A DNA stretch of 64,000 nt. Origin: Combretum micranthum. Taxonomy: Eukaryota > Streptophyta > Magnoliopsida > Myrtales > Combretaceae. Both the position numbers and the translations under genes were made by a program. This document shows positions 46,653-58,140 of the stretch, piece by piece; position 1 is the stretch's first letter; the number at the start of each line of letters is the position of its first letter. Under the pieces are notes generated by a model. The model did no database searches. It was not told where the DNA came from and saw only the letters and a program-made list of their open reading frames with translations. Location of the stretch: NCBI GenBank assembly GCA_024138025.1, contig JAMXBD010000572.1, positions 310,001-374,000 on the forward strand, read 5' to 3'.

Positions 46653-48213
46653 TGATAATTCCAAAATATATACACTTTTCATCTCCAATTGAAGATTAAT
46701 TGTGTAAATTTTTTATATAAATGTGATGATTTGGTGCTTTGATGAGTTTATGTGTGCTGAAATAGATGATGAAAGGTCTAGTAAGTGATTGGGCAAAGAA
46801 TTAGTGAAGAACAGTGCAAATAAGGCGAAAAATGCTCCAACACTGGCAAAATTGTGAGCCAACACTGCCGGCCTTCATGAATTCCACAGAAGTAGATTTT
46901 TTAACACTGCTGTTGAACACTGGCAGTGTTCGTTGATAATGCAGCCTCTGCAATTTCATTGTACGCCGGCAAATTAGGAGCCAACACCGCCGGCATTGAT
47001 ACATCTTTTCGACCATCAGATTGCAATTCTTTAACGCTGGCTTTCAACACCGTCGGCATTGGAAGAGAAACTGCCGGCATTTATGCTGCCAGTTGAAAAC
47101 ATCACGTGTCTGTTATGTGTTTAAAAGAAAGAAAAAGGAAAGAAGAGACATCCACGATAGTTCAGAGTTCTTAGTCTCTTTTAGAATAGAGAGAAAATAG
47201 AGAGTAGTTACATAGATATAAATCCCTAGAGTAGATCTTGCATAAATTTGTTCGTGGTTAATGTAGAAGACTTGAACAGTGCATTTGTGATACTTTGTAC
47301 GGTTTGCATTCTAAATTCTACGATTTGTTTTTAGTTAAGTGAACATTATTTTATATTTGATGATAAATATGTACTCAGTTGTGATAATTATAATGTTATT
47401 AGTTCTAATTATTATGTTGTGCTAAATCTTGTATGGTGAGAACATGATTAAATCCAGATTTGCTTAAATGATTATTGAATTAATGATATTTAGTTGTTAG
47501 ATTCATGTAAAAATTCTTGTTTGATTCCTGAAATGAACCTTGTATTCGGGAGGATCTTGGTAAGTGAGAAATTAGTTGAATCGGGAGAAACATCTGATTT
47601 TTGGAATTAATAATTAAGTTTTAATATCTAAATGCAAAAGCTGAGATATATTTCTATTTAGAAACTTTCATTATGACTAATGCAATGTTTTAAGTTGAAT
47701 TTGAACTAAAGAACTAGGGAAAATTTGATTTAGATCATTAGGCAATTATAAAATTGGGAGATTCATAATTGTTAAAGTTGATTCCTTTGATAATCTAAGT
47801 AGCGGAAGCAACTAGATTGTTCTAAGGTCTATAAAGATTTTTAAGACTTTGGAAAAAGTTTTAAATCATGTTAGTGTCACTTGAATTTTCCTGAACCTAA
47901 TTATTATAATAACGTTAGTTCAATTTGATTGGCAAATATTTGGATTTGATCTTAGTTCTCACTATTGGGTTATATGAATTTCTATTAGAAAAACTTAGTT
48001 GAGTAGATAAACTTAAATTAGAAAGTAGGTAATTAGTGTAACTTATCAATTACTCTGAATTACATAGCCTAAATATTAACTGGAATCATTAATAATTGGT
48101 ATTAAGCTTTCCTCGTGGGAATGATACTCACTCAACACTTTACTATTTGATTCGATCTAGTACACTTGCTAGAAAATTCGCTTTTGAAATTCAAAAACAT
48201 TTTTAGCGGATCA
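46653..48213 (+). repeat. Athila 5' LTR
   Basis: Starts TGATAATTCC and ends GCGGATCA, so the ends are short inverted repeats (TGAT / ATCA). Length is 1561 bp. It carries a GCCGGC-type block at 46824-47093 and the E-box-like CACGTG at 47104. The leader is AT-rich. The start is confirmed by the matching sequence at 63878. Confidence 0.92.
46824..47093. repeat. CpG-rich GCCGGC-type motif block in Athila LTR
   Basis: Repeated wording: CCAACACTGGCAAA, CCAACACTGCCGGC, AACACTGGCAGTGTTC, GTACGCCGGCAAA, CCAACACCGCCGGCATTG, AACGCTGGCTTTC, AACACCGTCGGCATTGG and CTGCCGGCATT. The same core occurs after pol in this element (53911-54247) and in family-A LTRs. Confidence 0.8.
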
Positions 48214-48219
48214 AGTTTT

Positions 48220-48235
48220 TGGCGCCGTTGCCGGG
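48220..48235 (+). promoter_or_regulatory. Athila primer-binding site
   Basis: TGGCGCCGTTGCCGGG, the conserved primer site of the Athila lineage, six bases after the LTR end. Confidence 0.92.
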
Positions 48236-48324
48236 AAAAGGTTAATATTAAACATAAATTGGTTCTATTAGTAGTTTAGGCGCATTTTACGGTTTGGTGG
48301 TTTTCTGTTTTCTTTTTAGGTTGT

Positions 48325-49728
48325 ATGCACAGGAGTAGAAGTAGGGAACTTCTACCCCTTAATCTTGAGATTGAATGCACACTGCGTTCATTGAGAAAAG
48401 TGAACAGAGAAAGAGAGCAAAGACAATCAGAAGTGATGGCAGAAGGTGAAAACAACAATAATCAGATTCAAGCTCCTGCCAGGGCATTGAGGGATTACAC
48501 AGTACCTGCTGTGTCAGGGTTCCCTATCAGAAGACTAGCAGTTTAAGCAAATAACTTCGAAATCAAGCCTGATCTAATACAGATGGTTGAAGCTCATCAG
48601 TTTGGAGGATATCCTAATGAGACACCCGTTGATCACATTGCCAAGTTTCTCCAACACTGCAACACCATCAAGATGAATGGTGTTACTGATGATGCAATAC
48701 GACTTCAGCTTTTTCCTTTTTCATTGAGGGATAAAGCTTTGGCTTGGTTCAATTCACTTACACAAGAGTCAATAGTTAATTGGGATGATTTGTCAAGTAA
48801 ATTCCTGAGGAGATTTTTTCCACCATCAAGGACAGCAAAGTTGACAAACGAGATTACCAATTTCACCAAATTCCATGGTGAATCCTTGTATGAGGCTTGG
48901 GAGAGATTCAAGAATGCAATCAGGAAGTGTCCTCATCATGGATTGCCTGATAATCTCTTAATTGAGATATTTTATTTGAGCTTAGATGAGATGTTGAGAT
49001 CTTTGGTTTGATGCTGCTTTGGGGGTGCTTTAATGGGAAAGAGCTATGAAGAAGCTAGTTCATTGATAGAAAAAATGGCATCCAGTGCTCACAATTGGAG
49101 TTGTGAGAGGACCAAATTGAAGGTTGCAGTTGTGCAGGAAAATGAAATGATGTCTCAATTAACAGCTCAAATTTCAGCCTTGACAACTCAGGTAAGTAAA
49201 CTTACTACTTCTACTTCTGTTATTCCTAATCAAACTGCATGTTGTGAAACTTGCTCAGGTCCACATCCCTTCACTGAGTGCCCACATAGTAATTCACCAG
49301 CTTCATTTAGTGGGGAGCAATTGAATTATGTTGGGAATTTCCCAAGAGGAAATCAAGGACCATTTTCAAACACATATAACCTAGGTTGGGCTCATCACCC
49401 TAATCTATCATGGAGGAATGATAATAATGTGTATAGACCACCTGGATTTCAAAGACAAGGTCCTGTGAGACATGCTTTACCACCACCAATTCAATCTCAA
49501 CCTCAAAACCAGCAACAGAACCATCCTTCAATTGAAGATCTAATGAAGAACTTTATGCAAAAGACTGAGACATTGATTAATAATCAACAAGCGACCATAA
49601 AAGATCTTCAGGGACAAATTAGTTAGATTTCCCAACAAATTAGCAGTAGACCTTCAGGATCCTTACCTAGTAAGACTGAGGAAAATCCTAGAGGAGTAAA
49701 TGCTATCACTCCAAGGAGTGGTAAGGAG
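48325..49728 (+). pseudogene. Athila gag
   Basis: One frame, with in-frame stops at 48544 and 49009 and at 49624. The N terminus is arginine-rich (MHRSRSRELLPL). The capsid region follows (IKPDLIQMVEAHQFGGYP, LQLFPFSLRDKALAWF, WDDLSSKFLRRFFPP, ESLYEAWERFKNAIRKCP), which is the standard Athila gag pattern. Then ALMGKSYEEASSLIEKMA and a zinc knuckle CETCSGPHPFTEC (C-x2-C-x3-H-x4-C). Near 49005 the frame meets a stop within LRSLV where the family reads on, probably from small indels. Function in an active element: particle assembly and RNA binding in the cytoplasm. Confidence 0.9.
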
Positions 49729-50491
49729 GTGGAAATTTCAGATAGGATGGTTGAAGAAAAGGAGGAGGTTCAGGTTAAGGATAAGGGCAAAAGAAAATTG
49801 GAGGAACCAACTCAAGGATCACATAATGTGAAACCATATGTTCCTCCAATCCCTTTTCCAAGAAGGCTGAAGCAGCAGAAACTGGATGAGCAGTTTGCAA
49901 AATTTTTGGATGTGTTCAAGAATTTACAGATAAACATTCCTTTTTTGGAAGCCATTCAAGAGATGCCTTCTTATGCAAAGTTCATTAAGGAATTGTTATC
50001 AAAGAAGAGAAGGATAGAAGGAAATGAACATGTGGTATTGACTGGAGAGTGTTCCATGATACTACAGAAAAATCTGTCAAATTTACCTGCAAAGCAAAGA
50101 GATCAGGGAGTTTCACTTTACCTTACACTATAGGTAATTATCAATTTGATAAAGTTTTAATTGATTCTGGTGCAAGTATCAATTTAATGCCCTATTCCAT
50201 CTTCAAGAGACTAGGACTAAGAGAATGTAAGGAAACACATGTTACCTTGCAATTAGCTGAAAGAAGTGTCAAATACCCCAGGGGCATAGTGGAGAATGTT
50301 TCAGTGAAAGTTGACAAGTTCATATTTCCAGTGGATTTTATAGTCCTGGAAATGGATGAAGATAGAGAGGTACCCATGATCTTAGGTAGACCATTTCTGG
50401 CTACAGGAAAGGCTTTGATATATGTAGAGCAAGGTAAGCTTACTCTAAGAGTTATGAATGAACAGGTACATTTAATGTTTATGATGCTATG
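49729..50491 (+). pseudogene. Athila gag-pol linker and protease
   Basis: The linker ends with VPPIPFPRRLKQQKLDEQF and AIQEMPSYAKFIKELLSKK. A frameshift near 50105 moves the reading into a second frame, where the aspartic protease has LIDSGASINLMPYSIF (active-site DSG intact), LAERSVKYPRGIVENV and VPMILGRPFLATGKALI. The frame then ends at 50490-50492 and reverse transcriptase continues in a third frame. Each shift would block polyprotein synthesis. Confidence 0.9.
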
Positions 50492-51557
50492 AAGCATTTT
50501 GAAAATAAGACCTATTATACAATAGACATTATAGAGGAGCTTATCACAGAATCTTTAAAGGAAAATGTAGGAATAGATACTATGGAGTCAGTTTTGACAG
50601 ACATTGAGGACTGGAGTGATGATGAGGAAGTAGAAGTAAGTTTTGAGGAAGTGTCTGAAATTAGATTGAAATTGTATGAGGAGCTGGGAACTAGTGAAAA
50701 GAAAGCTATTCCATCTTTGACACAACCTCCCACTTTGGAGTTAAAACCGTTACCTGACCATCTAAGATATGCTTACCTTGGAGATGATGAAACTTTGCTA
50801 GTTATTGTTTCATCATTTTTGTCAGATGACCAAGAGAACAAGCTATTGGAAATCTTGAGGGAACATAAAGAAGCAATTGGATGGACAATTGCTGATATCA
50901 AAGGAATTAGTCCTTTGATTTGTACTCATAAGATCTTGATGGAAGATGAGTGCAAACCTACAGTCCAGCCACAAAGACGGTTGAATCCAACTTTAAAAGA
51001 AGTAGTGAAGAAAGAGGTACTTAAATTGTTGGATGCAGGCATTATTTACCCTATTTTAGACAGCAAATGGGTAAGCCCTGTACATGTAGTACCTAAAAAG
51101 GGTGGAATGACTATAGTGAGAAATGAATCTAATGAGTTGATCCCTACTAGAACTGTGACTGGATGGAGAGTATGTATTGACTATAGGAAGTTAAATGATG
51201 CCATCCGGAAAGACCATTTTCCCCTTCCATTTATTGATCAGATGGTTGAAAAACTGTCTGGACATTCATACTACTATTTTCTTGATGGATATTTGGGATA
51301 TAATCAAATCCCGATTGCACCAGATGATCAAGAAAAGACCACTTTTACATGTCCCTATGGTACTTTTGCTTTTAGAAGAATGCCTTTTGGTCTTTGTAAT
51401 GCACCGACCACTTTTCAAGGTGCATGATAGCTATTTTTTCTGATGCTTGAGAATTTTATTGAGATTTTTATGGATGACTTTTCACTTTCTGGAAAATCTT
51501 TTAAAGCATGTTTAGAAAATTTAGCTAATGTTTTAAAAAGATGCAAAGAGACCAAAT
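50489..51557 (+). pseudogene. Athila reverse transcriptase
   Basis: A long frame (50489-51427) carries an acidic pre-RT segment, then KPTVQPQRRLNPTLKEVV, DAGIIYPILDSKWVSPVHVV, GWRVCIDYRKLNDAIRKDHF, PLPFIDQMVEKLSGHSYYYF and FAFRRMPFGLCNAPTTFQ. A stop follows where the family continues CMMAIF. The catalytic segment FMDDFS is at about 51468-51485 in the next frame. Fingers and palm are well preserved, so the damage is recent relative to the second Athila copy. Confidence 0.92.
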
Positions 51558-52745
51558 TTGGTTTTAAATTGGGAGAAGTGCCATTTCATGGTTAAAGAGG
51601 GAATAGTCTTGGGCCATAAAGTTTCTGAGAGAGGGATTGAGGTAGATAAGGCTAAGGTAGAGATCATAGAGAAATTACCACCACCAACTATTGTAAAAAG
51701 TGTTAGAAGTTTTCTGGGACACACTGGTTTTTACAAAAGATTCATTAAGGATTTCTCTAAAATTTCTCAACCTTTGTGCAAGTTGTTGGAAAAAGATGCA
51801 GTTTTTGTGTTTGATGACAAATGTGTGCAGGCTTTTAATGTGTGGAAGGAAATGCTTGTTTTAGCACCAGTGATAGTAGCTCCAGATTGGGAGCTTCCTT
51901 TTGAGCTGATGTGCGATGCTAGTGATTATGCAATAGGAGGAGTGTTAGGGCAACGGATGGGTAAGATTTTTCATCCTATATACTATGCGAGTAGAACATT
52001 AAATAAGGCTCAAAGAAACTATGCAACAACTGAAAAAGAGCTATTAGCAGTGATTTTTGCATGTGATAAATTTAGGCCTTATTTAATTGGTTCTAAAGTC
52101 ATAGTATATACTGATCATGCTGCTCTGAAATATCTGTTTGCTAAGTCTGATGCAAAGCCTAGGTTGATTCATTGGATTTTACTATTGCAAGAATTCGACC
52201 TTGAGATAAAAGATAAAAAGGGAACTAATAATGTGATTGTTGATCACTTATCAAGATTAGAAACTGAGTTGCTAGATAAGAAGATTAATGAAAAGTTTCC
52301 AGATGAGCAAGTTCATGCAATAGCGATCCAAGATCTACCTTGGTATGCTAACATAGTCAATTACTTGGTAAGTAAAATCATTCCATATGGTTTATCCTAT
52401 CCACAGCGAAAGAAGTTCTTTCATGATGTCAAATTTTATTTCTGGGATGAACCATATTTGTTTAAAAAATGTGCTGACCAAGTAATAAGGCAATATGTCC
52501 CTGAGGCTGAACAGATAAGCATAATTGAACATTGTCATGCAAAAGAGGTAGGCGGACATTTTGGAATTGAGAGGACAGCAGCTAAAGTGTTATGTTGTGG
52601 GTTTTATTGGCCAACATTGTTTAATGATTGCAAAAAGTATATCATGACTTGTGCTCAATGTCAACGAACAGGCAATATATCTAGGAGACATGAATTACCT
52701 TTAAACAACATTCTGGTGATAGAACTTTTTGATGTATGGGGATAG
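51558..52745 (+). pseudogene. Athila RT thumb, RNase H and integrase N-terminus
   Basis: The best preserved frame in the window, 395 residues. It starts with [20 protein letters not shown] (RT thumb) and [20 protein letters not shown]. RNase H follows: [36 protein letters not shown] and [11 protein letters not shown] keep the acidic catalytic residues. The integrase zinc finger has H-x3-5-H and CAQCQ, in [14 protein letters not shown] and [12 protein letters not shown]. The frame ends just at the start of the integrase core by a frameshift near 52738. Confidence 0.93.
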
Positions 52746-53265
52746 ATTTCATGGGTCCTTTCCCTTTATCTTTTTCTAATAAGTATATCCTTTTGGCAGT
52801 AGACTATGTGTCTAAATGGGTTGAAGCAGTTGCTTTGCAAACCAATGATGCCCGAGTGGTAGTGAAATTTTTGAAAAAGAATATTTTCACCAGATTTGGG
52901 GTGTCGAGGGCAATTATAAGTGATGGGGGTACACACTTTTGTAATAAACAATTTGACAAGCTTTTGTCAAAATATGGAGTTGTCCATAAAGTAGCTACCC
53001 TCATCATCCCCAGACAAGTGGACAGGTTGAGATATCCAATAGGGAAATTAAAAGAATTCTTGAGAAAACAATTAATGCATCTAGAAAAGATTGGTCTTTG
53101 AAGTTAGATTATTATGGGCATATCGAAACAGCTTTCAAAACACCTATTGGAATGTCTCCCTATTGGTTTATGGTAAATCTTGTCACTTATCGGTAAACTT
53201 GAGCACAAGGCATATTGGGCAATTAAAATCCTTAATTTTGATGAAAAGTTGCTGGTGAGAAAAGA
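52736..53265 (+). pseudogene. Athila integrase core
   Basis: Contains [12 protein letters not shown] with the first catalytic D and AIISDGGTHFCNKQFDKLL with the second. A frameshift near 53005 displaces the segment with the catalytic E; in the next frame it reads [18 protein letters not shown]. Further on come [16 protein letters not shown] residues up to about 53170. The core would catalyse strand transfer in an active element. Confidence 0.9.
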
Positions 53266-53610
53266 ATGCTTCAATTAAACCAAATGGATGAGTGGCGAAA
53301 TGAAGCATATGAAAATGCTCGAAATTACAAAGATCGAACAAAGAAATGGCATGATAGAAACATCTTGATAAGAGAATTTTTGCCAGGACAAAAAATGTTA
53401 TTGTACAATGCTCGTCTCAAGTTGTTTCCTAGAAAGTTAAGATCAAGATGGTCTGGACCGTTTGTCATATACAAAGTTTTTCCTTATGGTGTTGTGGAGT
53501 TGAAGACTTAAGATGACCGAACTTTTAAAGTTAATGGTCAGTTACTAAAGCACTATTATGAAGGAGAAAAACATGATAGTGAGATCACTATTATGGGTGA
53601 CAAGGAGTGA
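53266..53610 (+). pseudogene. Athila integrase C-terminal region
   Basis: Reads [58 protein letters not shown] and, after a stop at 53509-53511, RTFKVNGQLLKHYYEG. This is the typical Athila integrase tail. The terminal stop at 53608-53610 fits the family end. Confidence 0.88.
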
Positions 53611-55061
53611 AGTTCATGACGGAAGTCGGGCTGAGCGACTTAAAACCTAAGCGCTGCATAGGAGGCAACCCATGAGATAGAGGATATAGATAGTCTTAGT
53701 ATGATTAGGTCATAGGTATAATTTGATGTGTAGTCTTCAATTAGAATTAGAGTAATAGATTAGATTGATTTGGGTTTAGTATGTTATACATGTGTGTGTT
53801 AAGTTGTGTGTTGTGTTTACAATAGTCTGGCTAAGTCAAGAATTGGGAATGCACAATTGTGAGAATGGGTTTTCAGCAGGAAAAGAAATCTGTAGAACTT
53901 TGCACAGAGTTCAAACGCCGGCATTTGGTGAGTTAACGCCGCCGGTTTTGAAGACGGCGTTGATGAGGCCAGACGGTAATGTTCTAACACTGGCTTCTGA
54001 AGATTTCAACACTGCCAAATTTTGGTGTAATTTACAGAAGTTCAAATGCAGACTTTCGTAAGAGAACGCTGCTGGCGTTGAAAAAGGCATCCAACAAGTC
54101 AGATCCAAATTTTCAAACACCGACACTTGAGGAACATTACACCGCTGGTGTGGAAAATACAATTCATCAACCAGTATCCCATTCTTTTAACGCCGGCAAA
54201 AATCCTAAATGAACACCGCCAGCGTATTTTTTATTTGCCGATGTTGGGCTTTGATACGCATGCACAAATGTCTTAAAACTCTGCAAATATTTTCCTTTCC
54301 TTCATTCAAACAATCTATTTTTTTTTCTTTTCTCATTCACGACTCTCTATCTCTTTCTCCATTCTCTCTCTTTTTCTCACTTTGGCATATACATTTTTAT
54401 GTGATTACAAGGAATCATCAGGCATCAAAGGTATGATCTTGACCTTAACTTCGTTTGTTCTTCTTTTACATTTCAATTTCATTGATGATTGTTGAAAAAA
54501 CTCTGTAAATGGATGTTAAAATTTCAATTAATGATCATGAAGAATGAATAACTGCTTAGTGAATTGATGTGTTGTACATGCATTTTGATTATGCATTTGT
54601 ATTTGCATATTGTTATAGTTTCTGTCAAAACCGTGGTAACAATTAGAATTAGGGTTCATAAAAATTGTAAATTTGGGGCTTTTGTTTAATATCATAAAAA
54701 AAAACCCTTTGTTGTTTGAAGTTAATTGAACTTAACGTTCAATTCAAGGTTGCCAGTACACTTTCAAAATGCAGGTGTTCAAAATTATGATGTGTGTGCA
54801 CAACTTTGTACATTGCTTATATGGTAGAATTGAGAAATGTGGCCATGATTCAAACATGTGATTGACATTCAAATTTTGTTACCATGGTTTCAAGGTTGCA
54901 ATGAATGTAATGATTAGCTCTTCTAATCAGATGTGAAGATTGATTTTATTTTTGGAATGATCATAAATCTAGGATGGTTTCTTCAAATTTTAAGCTTGAA
55001 CCTGTGTTGTGTGTGTCTTTTTATTGATTTTATGTGTTTTAATCAATAATTATTCCTAGGT
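53611..55061 (+). other. Athila post-pol spacer with conserved motif and ORF2 leader
   Basis: Contains TAAGCGCTGCATAGGAGGCA (53648-53667), a phrase that marks the region after pol in Athila-like elements. Next is a GCCGGC-type block (listed separately), a pyrimidine-rich stretch (54285-54380), and a donor-like AAAG/GTATGATC at 54431. An acceptor-like TTCCTAG lies at 55053-55059, three bases before the ORF2 ATG. The layout suggests a spliced subgenomic transcript for ORF2. Confidence 0.65.
53911..54247. repeat. Second GCCGGC-type block of the Athila element
   Basis: Wording such as TCAAACGCCGGCATTTGG, TTAACGCCGCCGG, GACGGCGTTGATG, AACACTGGCTTC, AACGCTGCTGGCGTTG, AACACCGACACTTG, TTAACGCCGGCAAA and GAACACCGCCAGCGT. 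It repeats the core of the block in the element's own LTR but is not a copy of it base for base. Confidence 0.8.
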
Positions 55062-57632
55062 ATGGCACCTAGAAAAGGACACAAAAAGCAAAAAATCGTC
55101 AACCATCAACAAGTCAGACTAGAAATGTCCTTTCTAGTCAACCTTATGCAGTAAGAAGAAAGGCAACTTGAAAGAGAAAGAATTTTAAATAACTATTACT
55201 TAGATTGGGGTTTATGGCTAAATATGGGTTAAGTGAGATTTTGCAAACTTATTCGAGACAAAAGTGTTCAAGGTTTTTACATGAGAAACCAGCTTATCAG
55301 AACTTAACCATAGAAGTTGTAAACCCCATATTCTTAGTAGTTCAGTAAACGCCTGAGTTGAAAAGCAAAACCCTAAATCCAATCCAGTTTATGTCTAGTG
55401 AGAAAGCCTAGAAACCCTAAATCCGGCTTTCCTTCGGTTTCATAATAAAAGAAGCTTTATAAAGTAAATGAATATGAATTATTGTTTTAAGTATATTTTA
55501 AACCTTAGAAAGTTTTAAATTCGGGAATTTTTCAATTCCGGGCCTTTGAACTCAATTAAGGAAAAGCGTGCCCGGGATCACAAACTCAGAAAAATATTCG
55601 GAATATTCATTAGAACCGTAATTTTATAAGGATTTCAAAAATATCAATTTTTAATTTTCCGGGCTATAAAAATTACAGTTATAGCTTTTTCCGTGTTTTT
55701 TTTACAACCGTGAAGTAGATGTCTTGTCTAATATTCACAAGTACAACTTACACTACACACTACCCATACCCTATTCTTACATCCTTACAACTACTCATTA
55801 CAATTTTCTTTTCCAAGAAATTTTGTTTCTAATTAATTATTACATTTATTACATTTTATTACATAAATTACAAATTTTATCAAAAAATCAAATATCTCTC
55901 TCCCTCACTCACTTGGCCGTGCATCCCCTCCCCAATTCCCTCCAATTTGTTTTATTTCACCCATTTTATTACAAATAAACCCTCGTGCACATGATATATA
56001 AACTCATTTTCTACTCTCTCTCTTCATTTTCACTCTTTCAAAATTTTGCAAAGAAGAAAACTCTCTCCTTTTTCTCTTGTTGTGTCGTGACCAAGCGCAC
56101 CCATCCCCCCACCCCACCCCTTACAAACTCATTTTCTCTCCTTTTCATCTCCAAATCTCCATTTAGGTGATAATTCTAAACCTTATTCCTACGTTATCTT
56201 GTAATGACAAGACCATTCTTGTGTGTTTTCCACTTTTAATCCCAATGAGCATGTGCTAGGGACATGAAAACACTAATACAAGAATATCAAGCCATCACAA
56301 GAAGTGGATCTAGTGTTTAAAAGAGTTTTTGTTGAGATAATGTTATGTTCATGCATGTAAAGTAGGATCTTGCATGGAAATTTAGGTTCATGCTATGAAA
56401 CCCATGATTCATGCACTATATATGGCAGATCTAGTGTTTAGACATTCATGCCTTCATCTACATTTATGTTCATATGGTTATTTTGAGCTTGCATGCATTA
56501 ATGATCATAAAAGCTTAGACTTGCATGTGTATAGATGTGTTAGATGATAGATCTTCATGTATATGAAGCAAGAAACTTGAAAAAGAAAAGATTTTTGCTA
56601 GAAATGTCTTATGAAAATTCGGATGATTTTGGAACCCTATTTTAAAAACCACTGAAACCACTTTGAAACTCATATTTTACATGAAAAATGAAGGGTATGT
56701 GTGATAGGTATCTTTAAGGAAAGATTTTTATAAGTTAAAGTGAGTTTAGGCATGAGTAATGTATAAAACAAGTAGTGGAGTTAGAATGGAAAATCTTGAG
56801 ATAGTGATTAGTTTGTTAAATTCGTAATTTGGAATAATGCCTACATAAACACATAGTATTCAAGCTTAAATTGAATGTTTTATGAGTTAAATGAAGTCCT
56901 TAGACAATAGATATAATAAAGCTTCAAATTTTGGTGCATTAAACAAGTTTTCTCATAGGAAAAATGCAAGAAAAGAAAATTACCAAAATTCGAATTTTTG
57001 TGAAAAGCTTGTTTAAAAACATATTTGCCAAGTGAAAAATGTGGATTTTTATGCATAAATGAAGGTCATGGATAGTATAGATATCAAGGACACATTTTTA
57101 TTTAGATAGCAAGTAAATTCCAAGAATAAAATCCTAAAAACCCTAGGGAATGTAAAGTTGGAAAGAATAGATTTTTAGAAGTGACCATCATGGAGTTTCA
57201 TAATAATTAGGAGTTCATAAGAGCTCATCATCAAAAATCACCAAGATCATGCATATATTGAGCTCATTACATGACATTCATACTAGGAATTCATTCATAT
57301 ACCATCTATACATGAATCATCAACTAGAAACATTTTTACCAAATGCAAAACATTTTTTCGGAGAGGGAGAAGTTACAGAACAAAAATGATCCCACTGTTC
57401 CATAACCTTAATGTTTTTAAAACTTAAAAATAATATTATAATTAGATAGATCTTTCGAAGTAGATAGAAATTGATATAAAATTTGCAAAATTCCGAGTTA
57501 AAATGATAAAGTTATGGCCATTTTAAGTTGGAACTTCCGCAAATAGCGAGAATTCCGATTTTGTGTAGCTTAGATGCATAGCTTAAATTAGTTAAGTGAT
57601 GAGATTCTTATTAGGTTGTTCTTATTTGGTAG

Positions 57633-57701
57633 GTGATCCCGAGCATGACGATACCCTACCACCCGACTACTACTATTAAGAGACCGGCGTACCATGGCCG
57701 A
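57633..57701 (+). other. Conserved mini-exon-like unit in LTR B5
   Basis: After TTCTTATTTGGTAG the 48-nt frame (57632-57679) reads GDPEHDDTLPPDYYY and a stop. Then CATGGCCGA and GTGAGT (57702-57707), giving 69 nt. Here an ATG 33 nt upstream of the frame is in phase (in GTGATGAGATTC), but this is not so in B3 or B4. Confidence 0.65.
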
Positions 57702-58014
57702 GTGAGTATTACTTCCGCTCTCAATTATTGCTTGTGATTGTAATGATAGTGGCATTAGTTGTTTAGGTAAAGATAAAAATGAATATGCATGATGGGGTAT
57801 ATGGGAATCATATGCTTGGCTGCTGTTGATATGTGAAGCTGAACTTAAGGAATATTGAAACCGGGTGTTAAGCTACTGCTTGTATAGCGAGAAGTTATAA
57901 TTGATTGTCTGCGAATGATTGTTGGTCACCTAAAAGAATTGGATTAATCTATTATTGGGCCTCAATTATAATTGAACTCATTCATATCACGACGGGGATG
58001 GAGCATTAGCATTT

Positions 58015-58140
58015 GTTGGTTTTTCGTGACCCATAAAATGAATATGTTGGTTAATTGTGATCCATAAAAAGAAATTGTTGGTTAATCGTGATCCATAAAA
58101 CGAATTATTGTTCAGTTGACCATGAGCTTAAACGGCATCG
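58015..58140. repeat. Diverged 31-32 bp tandem repeat in LTR B5
   Basis: Three to four units with the wording TTGGTTAATYGTGATCCATA, related to the 38-bp array at 34940-35045 in LTR B4. Confidence 0.8.

Noticed and set aside
55724..56170. Two plus-strand frames of 84 and 61 residues
   Set aside because: They lie in the pyrimidine-rich promoter/leader of LTR B5, have low complexity and no counterpart in other B copies.
57600..57679. ATG-initiated extension of the B5 short frame to 26 codons
   Set aside because: The upstream ATG is in phase only in B5; in B3 the spacing differs by one base and in B4 it is absent, so it is probably coincidental.
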